From Mucilaginibacter sp. (GTDB lineage: Bacteria > Bacteroidota > Bacteroidia > Sphingobacteriales > Sphingobacteriaceae): a DNA stretch of 64,000 nucleotides. The position numbers were made by a program, and so were the translations under genes. The notes beneath the pieces are model-generated. The model saw nothing but the letters and a program-made list of their open reading frames with translations, did not search any database and was not told the origin of the DNA. Below, in pieces: positions 31,170 through 41,210 of this stretch (the stretch's first letter is position 1; the number at the start of each line of letters is the position of its first letter). The DNA lies in assembly GCF_025362475.1 (NCBI RefSeq), contig NZ_JANYGH010000020.1:1-64000 (forward strand), given 5' to 3'.

Positions 31170-34100
31170 CTAAAATTTAACTAACCTCGTTTTCCCCGAA
31201 TAATCTTTTATAGATACCTGCGCTACTTTATCACTAATGAGGATAGACCTGGAAGATTGAGAAAGAAACGAACTACCATAGTAAAATTCTTGTTTGGTAT
31301 TACTGCCATTTTTATAAGTGATAACAGCGCTTTGATCGGTATCATTTATTTTTAACATGGATACGTGAGCATTTAGTTGAAAAATTCGGAGTGGCCCTAA
31401 GTGCTCGCTTGCCGCCAGTAAATAGTTATCAGCCGCGCCCTTTAATTTTACAAGCGCTTTCCCATCTCCAGGTAAATATATGCCGCTGCGTGCAATTGAT
31501 AAAGGGGAAAAATCACCTTTGCCATTACCTTTTAGCAACAAGCCATTTAAGGCATCATATCTTCCAATTGAAACATCAGTGCCAAAATCATTTCCATTAA
31601 TCAACAAATCCAGATTGCCGTCCGCATCAAAATCGTCGGCCACCATCCCGTTTAATGCTGAAACCTGCGCTTCAAGAGGTAAGGGAACCATCGTGAATTT
31701 ACCTTCGCCATCGTTTCTAAAATAGCAGGACCTTAGCTCGGTAGCTTTAAGCCGCAGCGCACTTTTCATTTGGTCGGCGCTCAGCACATCCTGCATTGTA
31801 GCCTCCGCATAAGAATGATAGTTGGTGAATTTTGCACGTAAAGTTATCATTTGCTTAATGGCATCATCCCTTACATTTGCAGGGTATTCGCGTTTTATGC
31901 CATCCTTGCCCGGAAGGAAAAATGATGGAAATGCATCAAACCGGTTTCTTTTGTCGAAATCATTTGCTGTAATAAAGGCCGGAAATTCTTCACTGGCCTG
32001 GTAAAGGGTGTTTAAGCCTACATTTCCAACTATGTAATCTGTTCTGCCTGTATGCCTGAAATCGCCGGCAATTATTGAGTTCCACCATCCGGTTTTATTA
32101 CCGACGCCACTTTTTGCTGTAACGTTCGCATATCTTCCGCCTAGGTTTTTTAAGAAGGTTAGTGGCATCCATTCTCCTGCCAATATCAGATCTGTTTTAC
32201 CATCGTTGTCAAAATCACTAAAAATAGCATCACATACCAACCCAATCTTTTTTAGGTCTGGTGCAACTTCATTAGTTACATCTGTGAATTTCACCCTCCC
32301 GTCCTTTGTGTCATTTCTTAAAATATAACTATTTACAGGTTCGGGATATCTCCAGGGCTCAACCCGGCCTGAAATAAAGAGATCTAATTTGCCATCGTTA
32401 TTGTAATCGAAAGCTCTTACGCATAATTTACTTTTAAAGCATACCGGCAACGCATCTTTTGCAAGCGTAAAATGGCCTTTGCCATCGTTAATATATAAGC
32501 GGTCCTGATAGGCGGGATCATTTGCCGGCGTTTTATAACCGCTGCCGGTAATTAATACATCAGGAAATTTATCGCCGTTTGAATCGAAAATGAGAATTCC
32601 TCCATCAAGATAGGCGTGATCATACTTCTTTTCTTCTAAAAGGCCCCGTTGTATAAATGTGCCATTCTTTTGTTGAAAAAAGATCTGTGCCGGCTCAGTC
32701 AAATTTCCACCGACAACTATATCATCTAAGCCATCGCCATTAATATCACCTGCCGATAGCGCGGGATTGTACTCTGAAAGCTTATGCGGCAAAAGTTTTT
32801 GAATATTAAAGTCTGTATAATCCGTATCGCGATGAATGTATTTAACCCCGCTTTTGCCCGTGATATTGGTAAACAACGGAGTTTTTACCTGTATAGGTTT
32901 TTCCCAGGAATAAGTTTGATGAGCATTATTAACGTTTGCAGACAAAGTTTGATCTGCATCTACATTTAAAAATGTTTGCCTGAATTTGTTTGGCCACCTA
33001 ACAACCACCGAGTCTATGGTTTTGCATTTACCTAACCCGAAATGTGCTATAGGCTGAATGCTGGTAAGGTAGCCCCGGTAAGGAGTATTTTCATAAACCT
33101 GGTGTAAACCGTGCTGGTAATATATATCCACAAAAGTTCCGATTCCTTCGAGGTTCTGATTTGGGCCTTTAAACTTTACACTGAGGTAATGGTGTACATT
33201 TTCTTTATCCTCCCCGGCGGTGTTTTTATAAATCAGCGCTTCGTCATTGATATTATTAATTACAAGGTCAAGTGCGCCGTCATTATTTAGGTCGGCATAC
33301 ACTGCACCATTCGAAAAGGAGGGAATACCCAGGCCCCAATCCAGGCTCACATCATTAAATTCCGCACCGCCCTGGTTACAGAAAGCGTAGTTGTGAATTT
33401 TGACTGACGGTATCTGCTTGAGAACTTCTTTCTTTGGCGTTATTAAAAATGCATTGGATCTGTAAGCAATAAAATCGTGATCTGTAACGTCGCGGGGATA
33501 ACCGTTAGTAACTATAATATCGCGGTAACCGTCATTATCAAAATCGGTTATCATCGGGGTCCAGCTCCAGTCTGTTTGGGCCACACCGCTTAAAAAGCCT
33601 ATTTCGCTAAAAGTTGGGTTACCAAGCTGGTTATTTTCTCCTATAGACGGCCCTTGATTTAGCTGTAGTGTATTTCGAACGTATTGATATTGATAACCGT
33701 AGTGGTCAAAATTTTGAATAGTGTTATAGCTGCTTGGTCCCGACATCATTTTTTTTCGGAAATTATCAGCAGGATTCATATCCAGCTCAAATATATCGGC
33801 CAGCCCATCGTTGTTGATGTCCTCAATATCCTGACCCATGGCATTGAAAGAGGTATGCTTAAAATATGCTTTAGACTGATCGGTAAAAGTGCCATCATGA
33901 TTATTGATGTACAATATATTATTAGACAGAAAATCGTTGGTAACATATATGTCTTTCCAGCCATCGAGATTAATATCAGCAACAGTTGCAGCATGCCCGT
34001 AACCTTCAATCTTGATCCCCGCTGCTAATGATACATCCGTAAATACCGGATGTTTAAGTTTCGGGTCCCAGTCGTTCCGATATAATCGGCCCATGCTTCT

Positions 34101-34733
34101 GCCGGTGCCGATGGTATTAATGGGCCTGAACTGGTTCGGAAATTCGGCAGGGTTTGGCTCATTTACGGTCAAATACATATCAAGGTCGCCGTCATTATCA
34201 TAATCAAAAAAGCTGGCCATTGTAGAAAAAAACTGACTATCAAGGCCGTATTCCTTCGCTTCCTCTTTAAATACAGGCACACCGTTTCTATTAGCCCCTT
34301 GGTTTATATACAATAAATTCTGCCTTTTTTTTGGATCATTGGCAAACGAGTTACATACCAATATATCGGGCAAGCCATCGTTATTAATATCAATGACAGA
34401 AGCGCCCCGTCCCCAGCGTCCTTTGCCATCTACGCCTGCTGTTGCAGTAACATCCTCAAACCTGAAGTTACCTTTGTTGATATATAACTTGTTTGGCACC
34501 ATGTTGCCCACAAAGTAAATATCCTGTAAGCCGTCGTTATTAAAATCACCAATGCCAACACCTCCGCCATTATATACAGTGGCATTATCGATAGGATTAA
34601 TCGAATCGTTTTCTGTAATCAGGTTATTAAACGTAACGCCGGAAGCAGAAGATGGTATTTGCTCAAATAGCGTATGTTTTTTACATGACGAAATTAGTAT
34701 CGCAACAGTAAAACCAATAAGGAGCCTTTTCAT
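31170..34733 (-). CDS. Large FG-GAP/UnbV lipoprotein in the susCD operon
   Basis: 1187 residues. Lipoprotein signal MKRLLIGFTVAILISSC. Two sets of FG-GAP/VCBS blades (DFNNDGLQDIYFVGN, DYDNDGDLDMYL, DINLDGWKDIYV, later DINGDGLDDIVV, DYNNDGKLDLFI, DFDNDGKTDLIL) flank an ASPIC/UnbV domain at about 520-600 (GTFVDIYYQHGLHQV, VVVRWPNKFRQ). It lies 73 bp after susD in the same direction, the usual place for a surface glycan-binding protein. This argues for a surface binding or complex-forming role; ligand binding is unproven. Similar proteins often follow SusCD pairs in soil Bacteroidota. Confidence 0.85.
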   Translation of the reverse strand: MKRLLIGFTVAILISSCKKHTLFEQIPSSASGVTFNNLITENDSINPIDNATVYNGGGVGIGDFNNDGLQDIYFVGNMVPNKLYINKGNFRFEDVTATAGVDGKGRWGRGASVIDINNDGLPDILVCNSFANDPKKRQNLLYINQGANRNGVPVFKEEAKEYGLDSQFFSTMASFFDYDNDGDLDMYLTVNEPNPAEFPNQFRPINTIGTGRSMGRLYRNDWDPKLKHPVFTDVSLAAGIKIEGYGHAATVADINLDGWKDIYVTNDFLSNNILYINNHDGTFTDQSKAYFKHTSFNAMGQDIEDINNDGLADIFELDMNPADNFRKKMMSGPSSYNTIQNFDHYGYQYQYVRNTLQLNQGPSIGENNQLGNPTFSEIGFLSGVAQTDWSWTPMITDFDNDGYRDIIVTNGYPRDVTDHDFIAYRSNAFLITPKKEVLKQIPSVKIHNYAFCNQGGAEFNDVSLDWGLGIPSFSNGAVYADLNNDGALDLVINNINDEALIYKNTAGEDKENVHHYLSVKFKGPNQNLEGIGTFVDIYYQHGLHQVYENTPYRGYLTSIQPIAHFGLGKCKTIDSVVVRWPNKFRQTFLNVDADQTLSANVNNAHQTYSWEKPIQVKTPLFTNITGKSGVKYIHRDTDYTDFNIQKLLPHKLSEYNPALSAGDINGDGLDDIVVGGNLTEPAQIFFQQKNGTFIQRGLLEEKKYDHAYLDGGILIFDSNGDKFPDVLITGSGYKTPANDPAYQDRLYINDGKGHFTLAKDALPVCFKSKLCVRAFDYNNDGKLDLFISGRVEPWRYPEPVNSYILRNDTKDGRVKFTDVTNEVAPDLKKIGLVCDAIFSDFDNDGKTDLILAGEWMPLTFLKNLGGRYANVTAKSGVGNKTGWWNSIIAGDFRHTGRTDYIVGNVGLNTLYQASEEFPAFITANDFDKRNRFDAFPSFFLPGKDGIKREYPANVRDDAIKQMITLRAKFTNYHSYAEATMQDVLSADQMKSALRLKATELRSCYFRNDGEGKFTMVPLPLEAQVSALNGMVADDFDADGNLDLLINGNDFGTDVSIGRYDALNGLLLKGNGKGDFSPLSIARSGIYLPGDGKALVKLKGAADNYLLAASEHLGPLRIFQLNAHVSMLKINDTDQSAVITYKNGSNTKQEFYYGSSFLSQSSRSILISDKVAQVSIKDYSGKTRLVKF

Positions 34734-34752
34734 AGTTTAACATAAATATAAG

Positions 34753-34786
34753 AAAAAGCAGGCGGCTTGTAGGCCGCCCGCTTTTT
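34753..34786 (-). terminator. Hairpin between susD and the FG-GAP gene
   Basis: AAAAAGCAGGCGGC (34753-34766) pairs with GCCGCCCGCTTTTT (34773-34786) with one mismatch. On the minus strand the stem is followed by T residues. It probably ends most susCD transcripts and lowers expression of the gene behind it. Confidence 0.65.
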
Positions 34787-34806
34787 AAAAATAAGTGCGA
34801 AGTGAA

Positions 34807-36366
34807 TTAATAACCAGGGTTTTGATGTCCTGTAACAAGAGGATTATTATCTAACTCAGCTTGAGGTATAGGTAATAACTCGTCTCTGTTGGCATGGAAA
34901 GCAGCAATCGGCTCGGTAGCGAAATACCCTTTTTTGCGCCATCTTAAAATGTCAATGTTGCGTACTTCTTCATCGCCTAATTCTACCATTTTTTCGTGCA
35001 TGATGGCTTTAACCACATCACTTTTGGAAGCAACCGGGAATTGGGCTGTTGGATAAGGAGGCATGGCAACATCTGGCCTTGAACGCACCATATTAAGGTA
35101 TGTTATAGCTCCGGCAATGTCGCCAGTTTCGTTAGCACACTCGGCAAGGTTAAGTAAAACTTCCGAATAGCGGATAATACGTTGGTTGTTACCGGCCGGG
35201 TGGAAGCCTGCAGTAGCAGCACTTTCCTGGTAAATGATCATGAATTTACGCCAGCTGATTTTTTTGGTAACGCCGTTCAACACCGAAGAATTTCCGTTTT
35301 GATCGGCATCGGTTAATGTGCTTTGGCCATTGTTATAAACATCGCCGCTCTGATAAACGCTATATGAAAAACGTGGATCTGTTTTTACCGCACCTGTAGC
35401 GGTACTTTCAAATTCATTCAGATATTTGTTTGAAGGAATAAGGTTTCTCCATGCAACAGGGCAGTATTCCTGGTTTCTAACTGTTGACTGGTCTTCAGTT
35501 GCGCTTTCGCCGCCCCAGTTGTAACCATTGGTTCCTTTATCTACAAACACAACTTCAAAAATTGATTCTTTGTTAAATTCGGTAGCTAACTCAAAATTAT
35601 CAAGATAGCGGGAAGTTAACGAATAGCCATCGGCCCCGCTGGTTGGTATCTTAAGAAATGCAGCTTTAGCATCAGCATAATTGCCTTGCTGCATTAACAC
35701 CCTGCCCAGCATCGCATAGGCGGCAGATGCCGTGGCCCGTCCCTGATCAGTAGCTGATTTCCCGGGCAGCACTGCGGCTGCATCTGTAAGGTCCTGAACT
35801 ATCTGCGCATAAACGGCGGCAACCTCCGCACGTGGTTTAAAATCGGTTGGGCTTTTGGGAACAGATGTTACCAGTGGCACCCCGCCCCACATGCTTACCA
35901 GGTCGAAATAAGCCCAGGCACGCAGGAATTTTGCCTCGCCCACTGATTTTTTTGCGTCGGCTATGTTATCGGTAACATTTGGCGCATTATCGGTTACAAC
36001 ATTGGCACGGAAAATTACCGTGTACCAGCCATTCCATACAGAATTCATCACAGAGTTTGTAGGATCGTCGGTATTGTTGATCAATTGGAGCCTTGGAGCT
36101 TCCAATTGTCCGCCACCTGGTGCTACTTCGTCGCTCCTTGTATCATGCAGGTAATACCACTCCCGGGATACGAGGTTGTTTTGATGCATAACTGCGTAGA
36201 TGGCGTTAACGCCCGACTTTAATTGCGCTGCCGTTTTATAATAGTTGCCTGTAGTAAGGTTGTTTGGATCAGAAGTATTTAGCGCTGTTTTTTTACAGGA
36301 CAATACGATCACCGTTATTGTTAGCAACATAACGGTTGACAATAAATAAATTTTTTTGTGTTTCAT
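34807..36366 (-). CDS. susD: SusD/RagB-family outer-membrane glycan-binding lipoprotein
   Basis: 519 residues. Lipoprotein signal ending TVIVLSC. SusD hallmarks: TTGNYYKTAAQLKSGVNAIYAVM, GEAKFLRAWAYFDLVSMWGGVPLV (TPR helix), TASAAYAMLGRVLMQQGNYADAK, IIRYSEVLLNLAECANETGD and the C-terminal RWRKKGYF..RDELLPIPQAEL. It caps the SusC barrel and hands xylan oligosaccharides to it. It starts 21 bp after the susC stop, as is normal for the pair. The symbol is used in the family sense. Confidence 0.95.
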   Translation of the reverse strand: MKHKKIYLLSTVMLLTITVIVLSCKKTALNTSDPNNLTTGNYYKTAAQLKSGVNAIYAVMHQNNLVSREWYYLHDTRSDEVAPGGGQLEAPRLQLINNTDDPTNSVMNSVWNGWYTVIFRANVVTDNAPNVTDNIADAKKSVGEAKFLRAWAYFDLVSMWGGVPLVTSVPKSPTDFKPRAEVAAVYAQIVQDLTDAAAVLPGKSATDQGRATASAAYAMLGRVLMQQGNYADAKAAFLKIPTSGADGYSLTSRYLDNFELATEFNKESIFEVVFVDKGTNGYNWGGESATEDQSTVRNQEYCPVAWRNLIPSNKYLNEFESTATGAVKTDPRFSYSVYQSGDVYNNGQSTLTDADQNGNSSVLNGVTKKISWRKFMIIYQESAATAGFHPAGNNQRIIRYSEVLLNLAECANETGDIAGAITYLNMVRSRPDVAMPPYPTAQFPVASKSDVVKAIMHEKMVELGDEEVRNIDILRWRKKGYFATEPIAAFHANRDELLPIPQAELDNNPLVTGHQNPGY

Positions 36367-36387
36367 AATATATCAAATTAATGATTG

Positions 36388-39300
36388 TTAAAATGTTGCC
36401 TGTAAACCTGCCTGGAACACTCTTGGCGAAGGATATTGACCATAGTCTATACCATTTGTAAGCGTTCCGTTTTTGGAGCCTACCTCCGGATCAAGTCCGG
36501 TGTACTTTGTAATGGTGAACAGGTTTGTTGATGATAAATAGATCCTCACTTTGCTCACTAAATTGTTACTGGCCGATTTAAGCCACGGCATTGGCAAATT
36601 GTAACCCAACTGGAGGTTTTTTAAACGAAGGTATGAGCCGCTTTCAACCCAGCGGGATGATGGCCTTACATTCGAGTTAGGGTCTCCTGAAATAGCCCTC
36701 GGAATAACGGTATTGGTATTGGTAGGGGTCCAGGCGTTTAACACCGCAACATCTGAGTTAAATAACCGGGACATACCTTGAGCGATAATTTTTTCGGCGT
36801 TAAATATTTTATTGCCATATACGCCCTGGAAAAATAAAGAAAGGTCGAAATTCTTGTAGCTGGCAGAGTAATTTAATGAATAGGTGAATTTAGGGAGGTA
36901 ACTGCCCAGGTTAACCCTGTCCTTAGCATCAATTACGCCATCGTGATTAATATCTTTAAATTTTAAATCGCCTGGTGCTGCACCTGTTTGAGTAGCATGG
37001 CTGGTTACATCTGATGCATTTTGGAATATGCCTTCAACCACATAACCGTAGAAATACTGGATAGATTGGCCAACCGAAGTGTTGGTAATTGGACCACCAC
37101 CACCAAAATCAGCATCGCCACCGGCACTTATCGCACCGTTTGCAGCTCCTGTTAATGAGGTAACTTTATTTCTGCCTAAACCAAACACAGCTGATATGTC
37201 ATATTTAAAGTCGTGGGTGGTTTTATGGTAACCTGCGGTTAATTCAATACCAGTGTTTTGCATCGAGCCAACATTTCCCAATGGGGCGCCAACTCCTTCG
37301 CTGGGTGGTACAGGTATAGTCAAGATCAGGTTATCGGTTTTTCTTTTATAAACCTCGGCCGATAGTGTAAATGCGTTTTGAAATAAGCCCAGGTCAAAAC
37401 CAATGTTTGTTGATTTTGTTATTTCCCAATGAAGAAAATAATTACTTAATGCAGTGTAAAAAGATCCGTTACCAGCGTTAGCGCCTGTTGCCAAATTGCC
37501 AAATGGATATGTTGTGCCACCTGCAGAAACATTGGAAACGTAAGGGTAATTTCCCAATACAGTTCCGTTTATCCCGGTAACGCCGTAACCGGCCCGAATT
37601 TTGAATTCGCTTATTGATTTAATATCCTTCATGAAACTTTCCTGGTCAACCTTCCAGCCCACCGAAGCCGCAGGGAAGTTTTCATATTTGTGGCCCGGAG
37701 CCCAAACAGACAAGCCATCACGACGTATTGAACCGGAAATTAAATATTTCCCTTCAAAATCATACCCAACCCGGGCTACTAACGACTGAAGAACGTTAGT
37801 ACTATAAGTGTAATTGGTAGTGGTGTTTGTGGCGTTGTTTAGTGTGCGTATAATGTTGTTATTTTGGTTACCAAATGAATTTTGACTATCGCCACGGTTG
37901 GTTTGCACCTCGTAAACTGCCAAAGCCGAAACGTGGTGTTTGCTGGCGAAGGTGTGATCGAAAGTTAATTGTTGTGTATATAGCGTAGTAGTGCCGCTTC
38001 CGGTATTTTCGGTTATTGAAGCAAGCGGGTTACTTGAAGTACCACCATCGTTATATATTGGGGTGTATTGTTCTTGCCTGTTTGTTCCGTAATCAAGGCC
38101 GTAAGTGGAATTGAATTTCAGCCATGGTGTAAACTTTACCGTTAAATAAGCGTTGCCGCGTATTCCAACACCAAAATTACGGTTTTCGTTAATTAGTGCC
38201 TGTTCTATCGGATTTACCGGGTCGGCACCGTCAAAACTGCTTTGTGGGCCAAAAAAGCCGCCGTTATTATTAGGATTGTAAATAGGTAAGTATGGCTGCA
38301 TCCTTATCACGTTGGTAAGGGGCGTTCTGTTGCCTGGAGGAATCCCAAAACGTTGGCGGGTTTCCGAAACATTGAATGTTTCGCCGATTGTAATAAACTT
38401 GTTCAGGTTATGATCAGAATTCATTCGGAAGCTTTTACGGCTGAAATTTGTTCCAACGGTAATACCATCCTGATTAAAGTAACTGGCAGAAGTAAATATG
38501 CGTGAATTTTCATTCCCACCGCTTAGTGAAACAGCGTGCTGTTGCACAGGTCCTTTTTTGAAATAGGCGTCCTGCCAGTCTGTATTGGTTTGGGCGAAGG
38601 TTTGCGAAGAGCCTGCATAGATGGGCAGATTAAAGTTTGCTGCTTGTAAACGCGGCGGCACACCAATACCGGCGGCTCCGTTTAAAGCCCTTTCGTATTG
38701 TACATATTGGTTTGTATTAAGAAGGTCGAACTTTTTAGTAACCTCCTGAAATCCAGCGTATGAATCGAAGCTTAACACAACCTTGCCCCTGGATCCCTTC
38801 TTGGTTGTGATGATGATAACGCCGTTAGTTGCTCTTGAACCGTAAATTGCTGCGGCGCTCGCGTCCTTAAGTACATCAACCGATTCTATGTCTCTTGGGT
38901 CAAGTCCGCCGATAGAGCCCGGAAAACCGTCAATAATGTACAAGGGGTCAACTCCATAACCTATTGAGCTAACACCGCGTATCTGTACAATAGGGGCGGT
39001 ACCTGGCGAGCCATTATTGGTAACCGTTAAACCGGCAACACGGCCCTGTAAGGCCTGATCAACACCGCCAACAGGTAAAGCTGATATTGTTTTGCTGCTT
39101 ACTGATGACACAGCGCCGGTTACATTGGCACGCTTTTGTGTTCCGTAACCTACAACAACAACTTCACTTAATGATTTAGAATCGCCCTTTAAGGATACGT
39201 TAATCACAGATTTATCTGAAACAGAAACTTCTTTGGAAGCGTATCCTATAAAAGTAAAAACAAGTACCGCCTGATCATTAGGAACTTCAATGCGGAATGC

Positions 39301-39555
39301 GCCATTGGCATCAGTTCCGACCGCGGTGGTAGTACCTTTTAATGTAACAGTTACGCCTGGTAATCCTTCACCGGTTTCGTCGGTTACTTTACCCGTGATA
39401 ACCTTGTTTACGTCTGATGTTATTACATCAGGATTTGTATACCGCAAATGAGCCAGGCTATTAGCCGCAAACGTGGAGTTTATAATAGTAATACTTATAA
39501 ATACTATTATAACCGTCATTCTCATGAAAGTGCTTAGTAAATATTTTTTTTTCAT
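36388..39555 (-). CDS. susC: SusC/RagA-family TonB-dependent outer-membrane transporter
   Basis: 1055 residues. Signal peptide (VIIVFISITIINSTFA), then a carboxypeptidase-like DUF4480 domain at about 48-130 (ITGKVTDETGEGLPGVTV), TonB box region SLSEVVVVGYGTQKRANVTG, plug domain (IRGVSSIGYGVDPLYIIDG, DVLKDASAAAIYGSRATNGVI) and a C-terminal barrel ending in Phe (FQAGLQATF). It imports xylan oligosaccharides with SusD. It is transcribed toward operon 2 and so needs its own promoter in 39556-40448. Confidence 0.95.
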   Translation of the reverse strand: MKKKYLLSTFMRMTVIIVFISITIINSTFAANSLAHLRYTNPDVITSDVNKVITGKVTDETGEGLPGVTVTLKGTTTAVGTDANGAFRIEVPNDQAVLVFTFIGYASKEVSVSDKSVINVSLKGDSKSLSEVVVVGYGTQKRANVTGAVSSVSSKTISALPVGGVDQALQGRVAGLTVTNNGSPGTAPIVQIRGVSSIGYGVDPLYIIDGFPGSIGGLDPRDIESVDVLKDASAAAIYGSRATNGVIIITTKKGSRGKVVLSFDSYAGFQEVTKKFDLLNTNQYVQYERALNGAAGIGVPPRLQAANFNLPIYAGSSQTFAQTNTDWQDAYFKKGPVQQHAVSLSGGNENSRIFTSASYFNQDGITVGTNFSRKSFRMNSDHNLNKFITIGETFNVSETRQRFGIPPGNRTPLTNVIRMQPYLPIYNPNNNGGFFGPQSSFDGADPVNPIEQALINENRNFGVGIRGNAYLTVKFTPWLKFNSTYGLDYGTNRQEQYTPIYNDGGTSSNPLASITENTGSGTTTLYTQQLTFDHTFASKHHVSALAVYEVQTNRGDSQNSFGNQNNNIIRTLNNATNTTTNYTYSTNVLQSLVARVGYDFEGKYLISGSIRRDGLSVWAPGHKYENFPAASVGWKVDQESFMKDIKSISEFKIRAGYGVTGINGTVLGNYPYVSNVSAGGTTYPFGNLATGANAGNGSFYTALSNYFLHWEITKSTNIGFDLGLFQNAFTLSAEVYKRKTDNLILTIPVPPSEGVGAPLGNVGSMQNTGIELTAGYHKTTHDFKYDISAVFGLGRNKVTSLTGAANGAISAGGDADFGGGGPITNTSVGQSIQYFYGYVVEGIFQNASDVTSHATQTGAAPGDLKFKDINHDGVIDAKDRVNLGSYLPKFTYSLNYSASYKNFDLSLFFQGVYGNKIFNAEKIIAQGMSRLFNSDVAVLNAWTPTNTNTVIPRAISGDPNSNVRPSSRWVESGSYLRLKNLQLGYNLPMPWLKSASNNLVSKVRIYLSSTNLFTITKYTGLDPEVGSKNGTLTNGIDYGQYPSPRVFQAGLQATF

Positions 39556-39889
39556 ATTTTGGTTTGTTAATTGAAAACATTGGTTGGGAAACTGGTAAGA
39601 TTCTCCACTTATTTCAAACAGGTCTCCGTATTAGTAATGGTTAAGTGATGGATGAATTAAGCTCATTCATAATTATTGACCGTACCGTATAAGGATGACT
39701 TCATTTGGTTTAATAAAAGGTGGTTTACTTAATTGGTTGCTTAACCGGTAGCCTGTATCAGGATTGAATTAATTGGTTATAGAATCCATGATATTGATGC
39801 CGGCGTAGTTTACTGCGGGCCACGAACGGTGACCGGCAAAACAAGATCTTTTTGGTTTATTCTCTCATAAATATAGCTCAGAAAAGGTT

Positions 39890-39903
39890 TGCAATCGATT
39901 GTA
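39890..39903. promoter_or_regulatory. LacI-type palindrome upstream of susC
   Basis: TGCAATCGATTGTA, an almost complete palindrome sharing CAATCGATTG with the site at 17893. It lies 335 bp before the susC start. The rest of 39556-40448 (893 bp) has no gene; no clear TAnnTTTG element was found for susC. Confidence 0.35.
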
Positions 39904-40448
39904 GAGTCGAACCGGTTTGTACGTTTCCTGAATACAACTAAACTATAGTATACAGGTCGATCAAGCTTTAATAACTTAAATCGAAATTTTGACAGAACTC
40001 GCCGGTCGGCTTTATTGGTTTATAATTCAGCAGCTATTTGATTAGAATTGTAGCAGCTTTGCAGGAGTAAAATTACTTTTGAAGCAGATTCAAGCAACCA
40101 ATTTTTTAACATAAAAACACAACATTTGTCAACTTATGCCATATTCAGCCCTAACAACCGTCGTTACAAAAGTGAAAACGTGATCATCTTCCGAATAAAC
40201 CTTACAGTTTATATCTTAGAAATGAATTCAACGTAGGGCATTGAAAAACCATTGCCGGCTTATCAGAATTTTTATTTGAGCGGGCGCTTTATTTCTGTAA
40301 ATGTTATAATGGAAGAAGGTGATATCTGATATATAAAAAACACCTCATTGCCTGATGCCCCTTATTAAAGTAAGGATACGGAAATGCAGTATTTGATCTT
40401 TGCCTATAAGCTATTATTTTTTAAGCATCATTATAAAAGCGCAGTCCT

Positions 40449-41210
40449 CTACCCAAAATGCCCTTTTACGTAATTGCCCGTCATTTCCTGTTGGGGTTTA
40501 TTAAAAAGTTGATGCGTATCGCCCGCTTCAATAATTTCCCCTAAATACATAAAAACCGTTTTATCTGCTATGCGCTGTGCTTGTTGCATATTATGCGTTA
40601 CGATCACGATAGTATAGTCTTTTTTTAGTTTCAGGATTAGTTCTTCAACTTTGGAAGTGCTAATCGGATCTAATGCCGAACAGGGTTCATCCATCAAAAT
40701 AACCTCCGGCCGCAAAGCAACGGTTCGTGCTATACATAAGCGCTGCTGCTGTCCGCCGGACAGCTTGGTGGCGGGTTTCTGCAAGTCATCTTTCACCTCA
40801 TCCCATATATAACTTTCTTTCAAAGCATTTTCAATGATGGCGGGGCGTTCGTGTTTAGGAATATCATTGATCTTTAAACCATAATTAATTTTCTCATAAA
40901 TACTCTTGGGGAAAGGATTGGCCTGCTGGAAAACCATTCCGATGCGCCGGCGAACTGCTGTAGCCGTAAGATTGCCTTTATAAAGGTTTTGCTCTTCTAG
41001 TAGAAACTTACCCTCTATCCTGGCATCCGGCGATAGATCATGCATTCGGTTAAAGCATCTGAGAAGGGTACTTTTACCGCAGCCGGATGGTCCGATCAGC
41101 GCGGTTATTTTATTTTCGGGAAATGCTACCGTAACGTTTTTCAATACCTGCTTGGTGCCAAACCATAGCTTAGCAGCGGTTGCCGATAGTTTGATGTGTT
41201 CTTTATTCAT
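40449..41210 (-). CDS. pstB: Phosphate ABC transporter ATP-binding protein PstB
   Basis: 253 residues, the usual length. Walker A GPSGCGKST, the PstB-specific CFNRMHDL after it, Q-loop FQQANPFPKSIYEKI, signature LSGGQQQR, Walker B VILMDEP, and H-loop VTHNMQQA. It drives inner-membrane uptake of phosphate with PstA and PstC. Its start overlaps the pstA stop by eight bases. No phoU follows within the window, although pst operons often end with it. Confidence 0.96.
   Translation of the reverse strand: MNKEHIKLSATAAKLWFGTKQVLKNVTVAFPENKITALIGPSGCGKSTLLRCFNRMHDLSPDARIEGKFLLEEQNLYKGNLTATAVRRRIGMVFQQANPFPKSIYEKINYGLKINDIPKHERPAIIENALKESYIWDEVKDDLQKPATKLSGGQQQRLCIARTVALRPEVILMDEPCSALDPISTSKVEELILKLKKDYTIVIVTHNMQQAQRIADKTVFMYLGEIIEAGDTHQLFNKPQQEMTGNYVKGHFG

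Noticed and set aside
33684..34028. 114-residue plus-strand frame
   Set aside because: Antisense to FG-GAP blades of the 31170-34733 gene, whose repeats are unmistakable.
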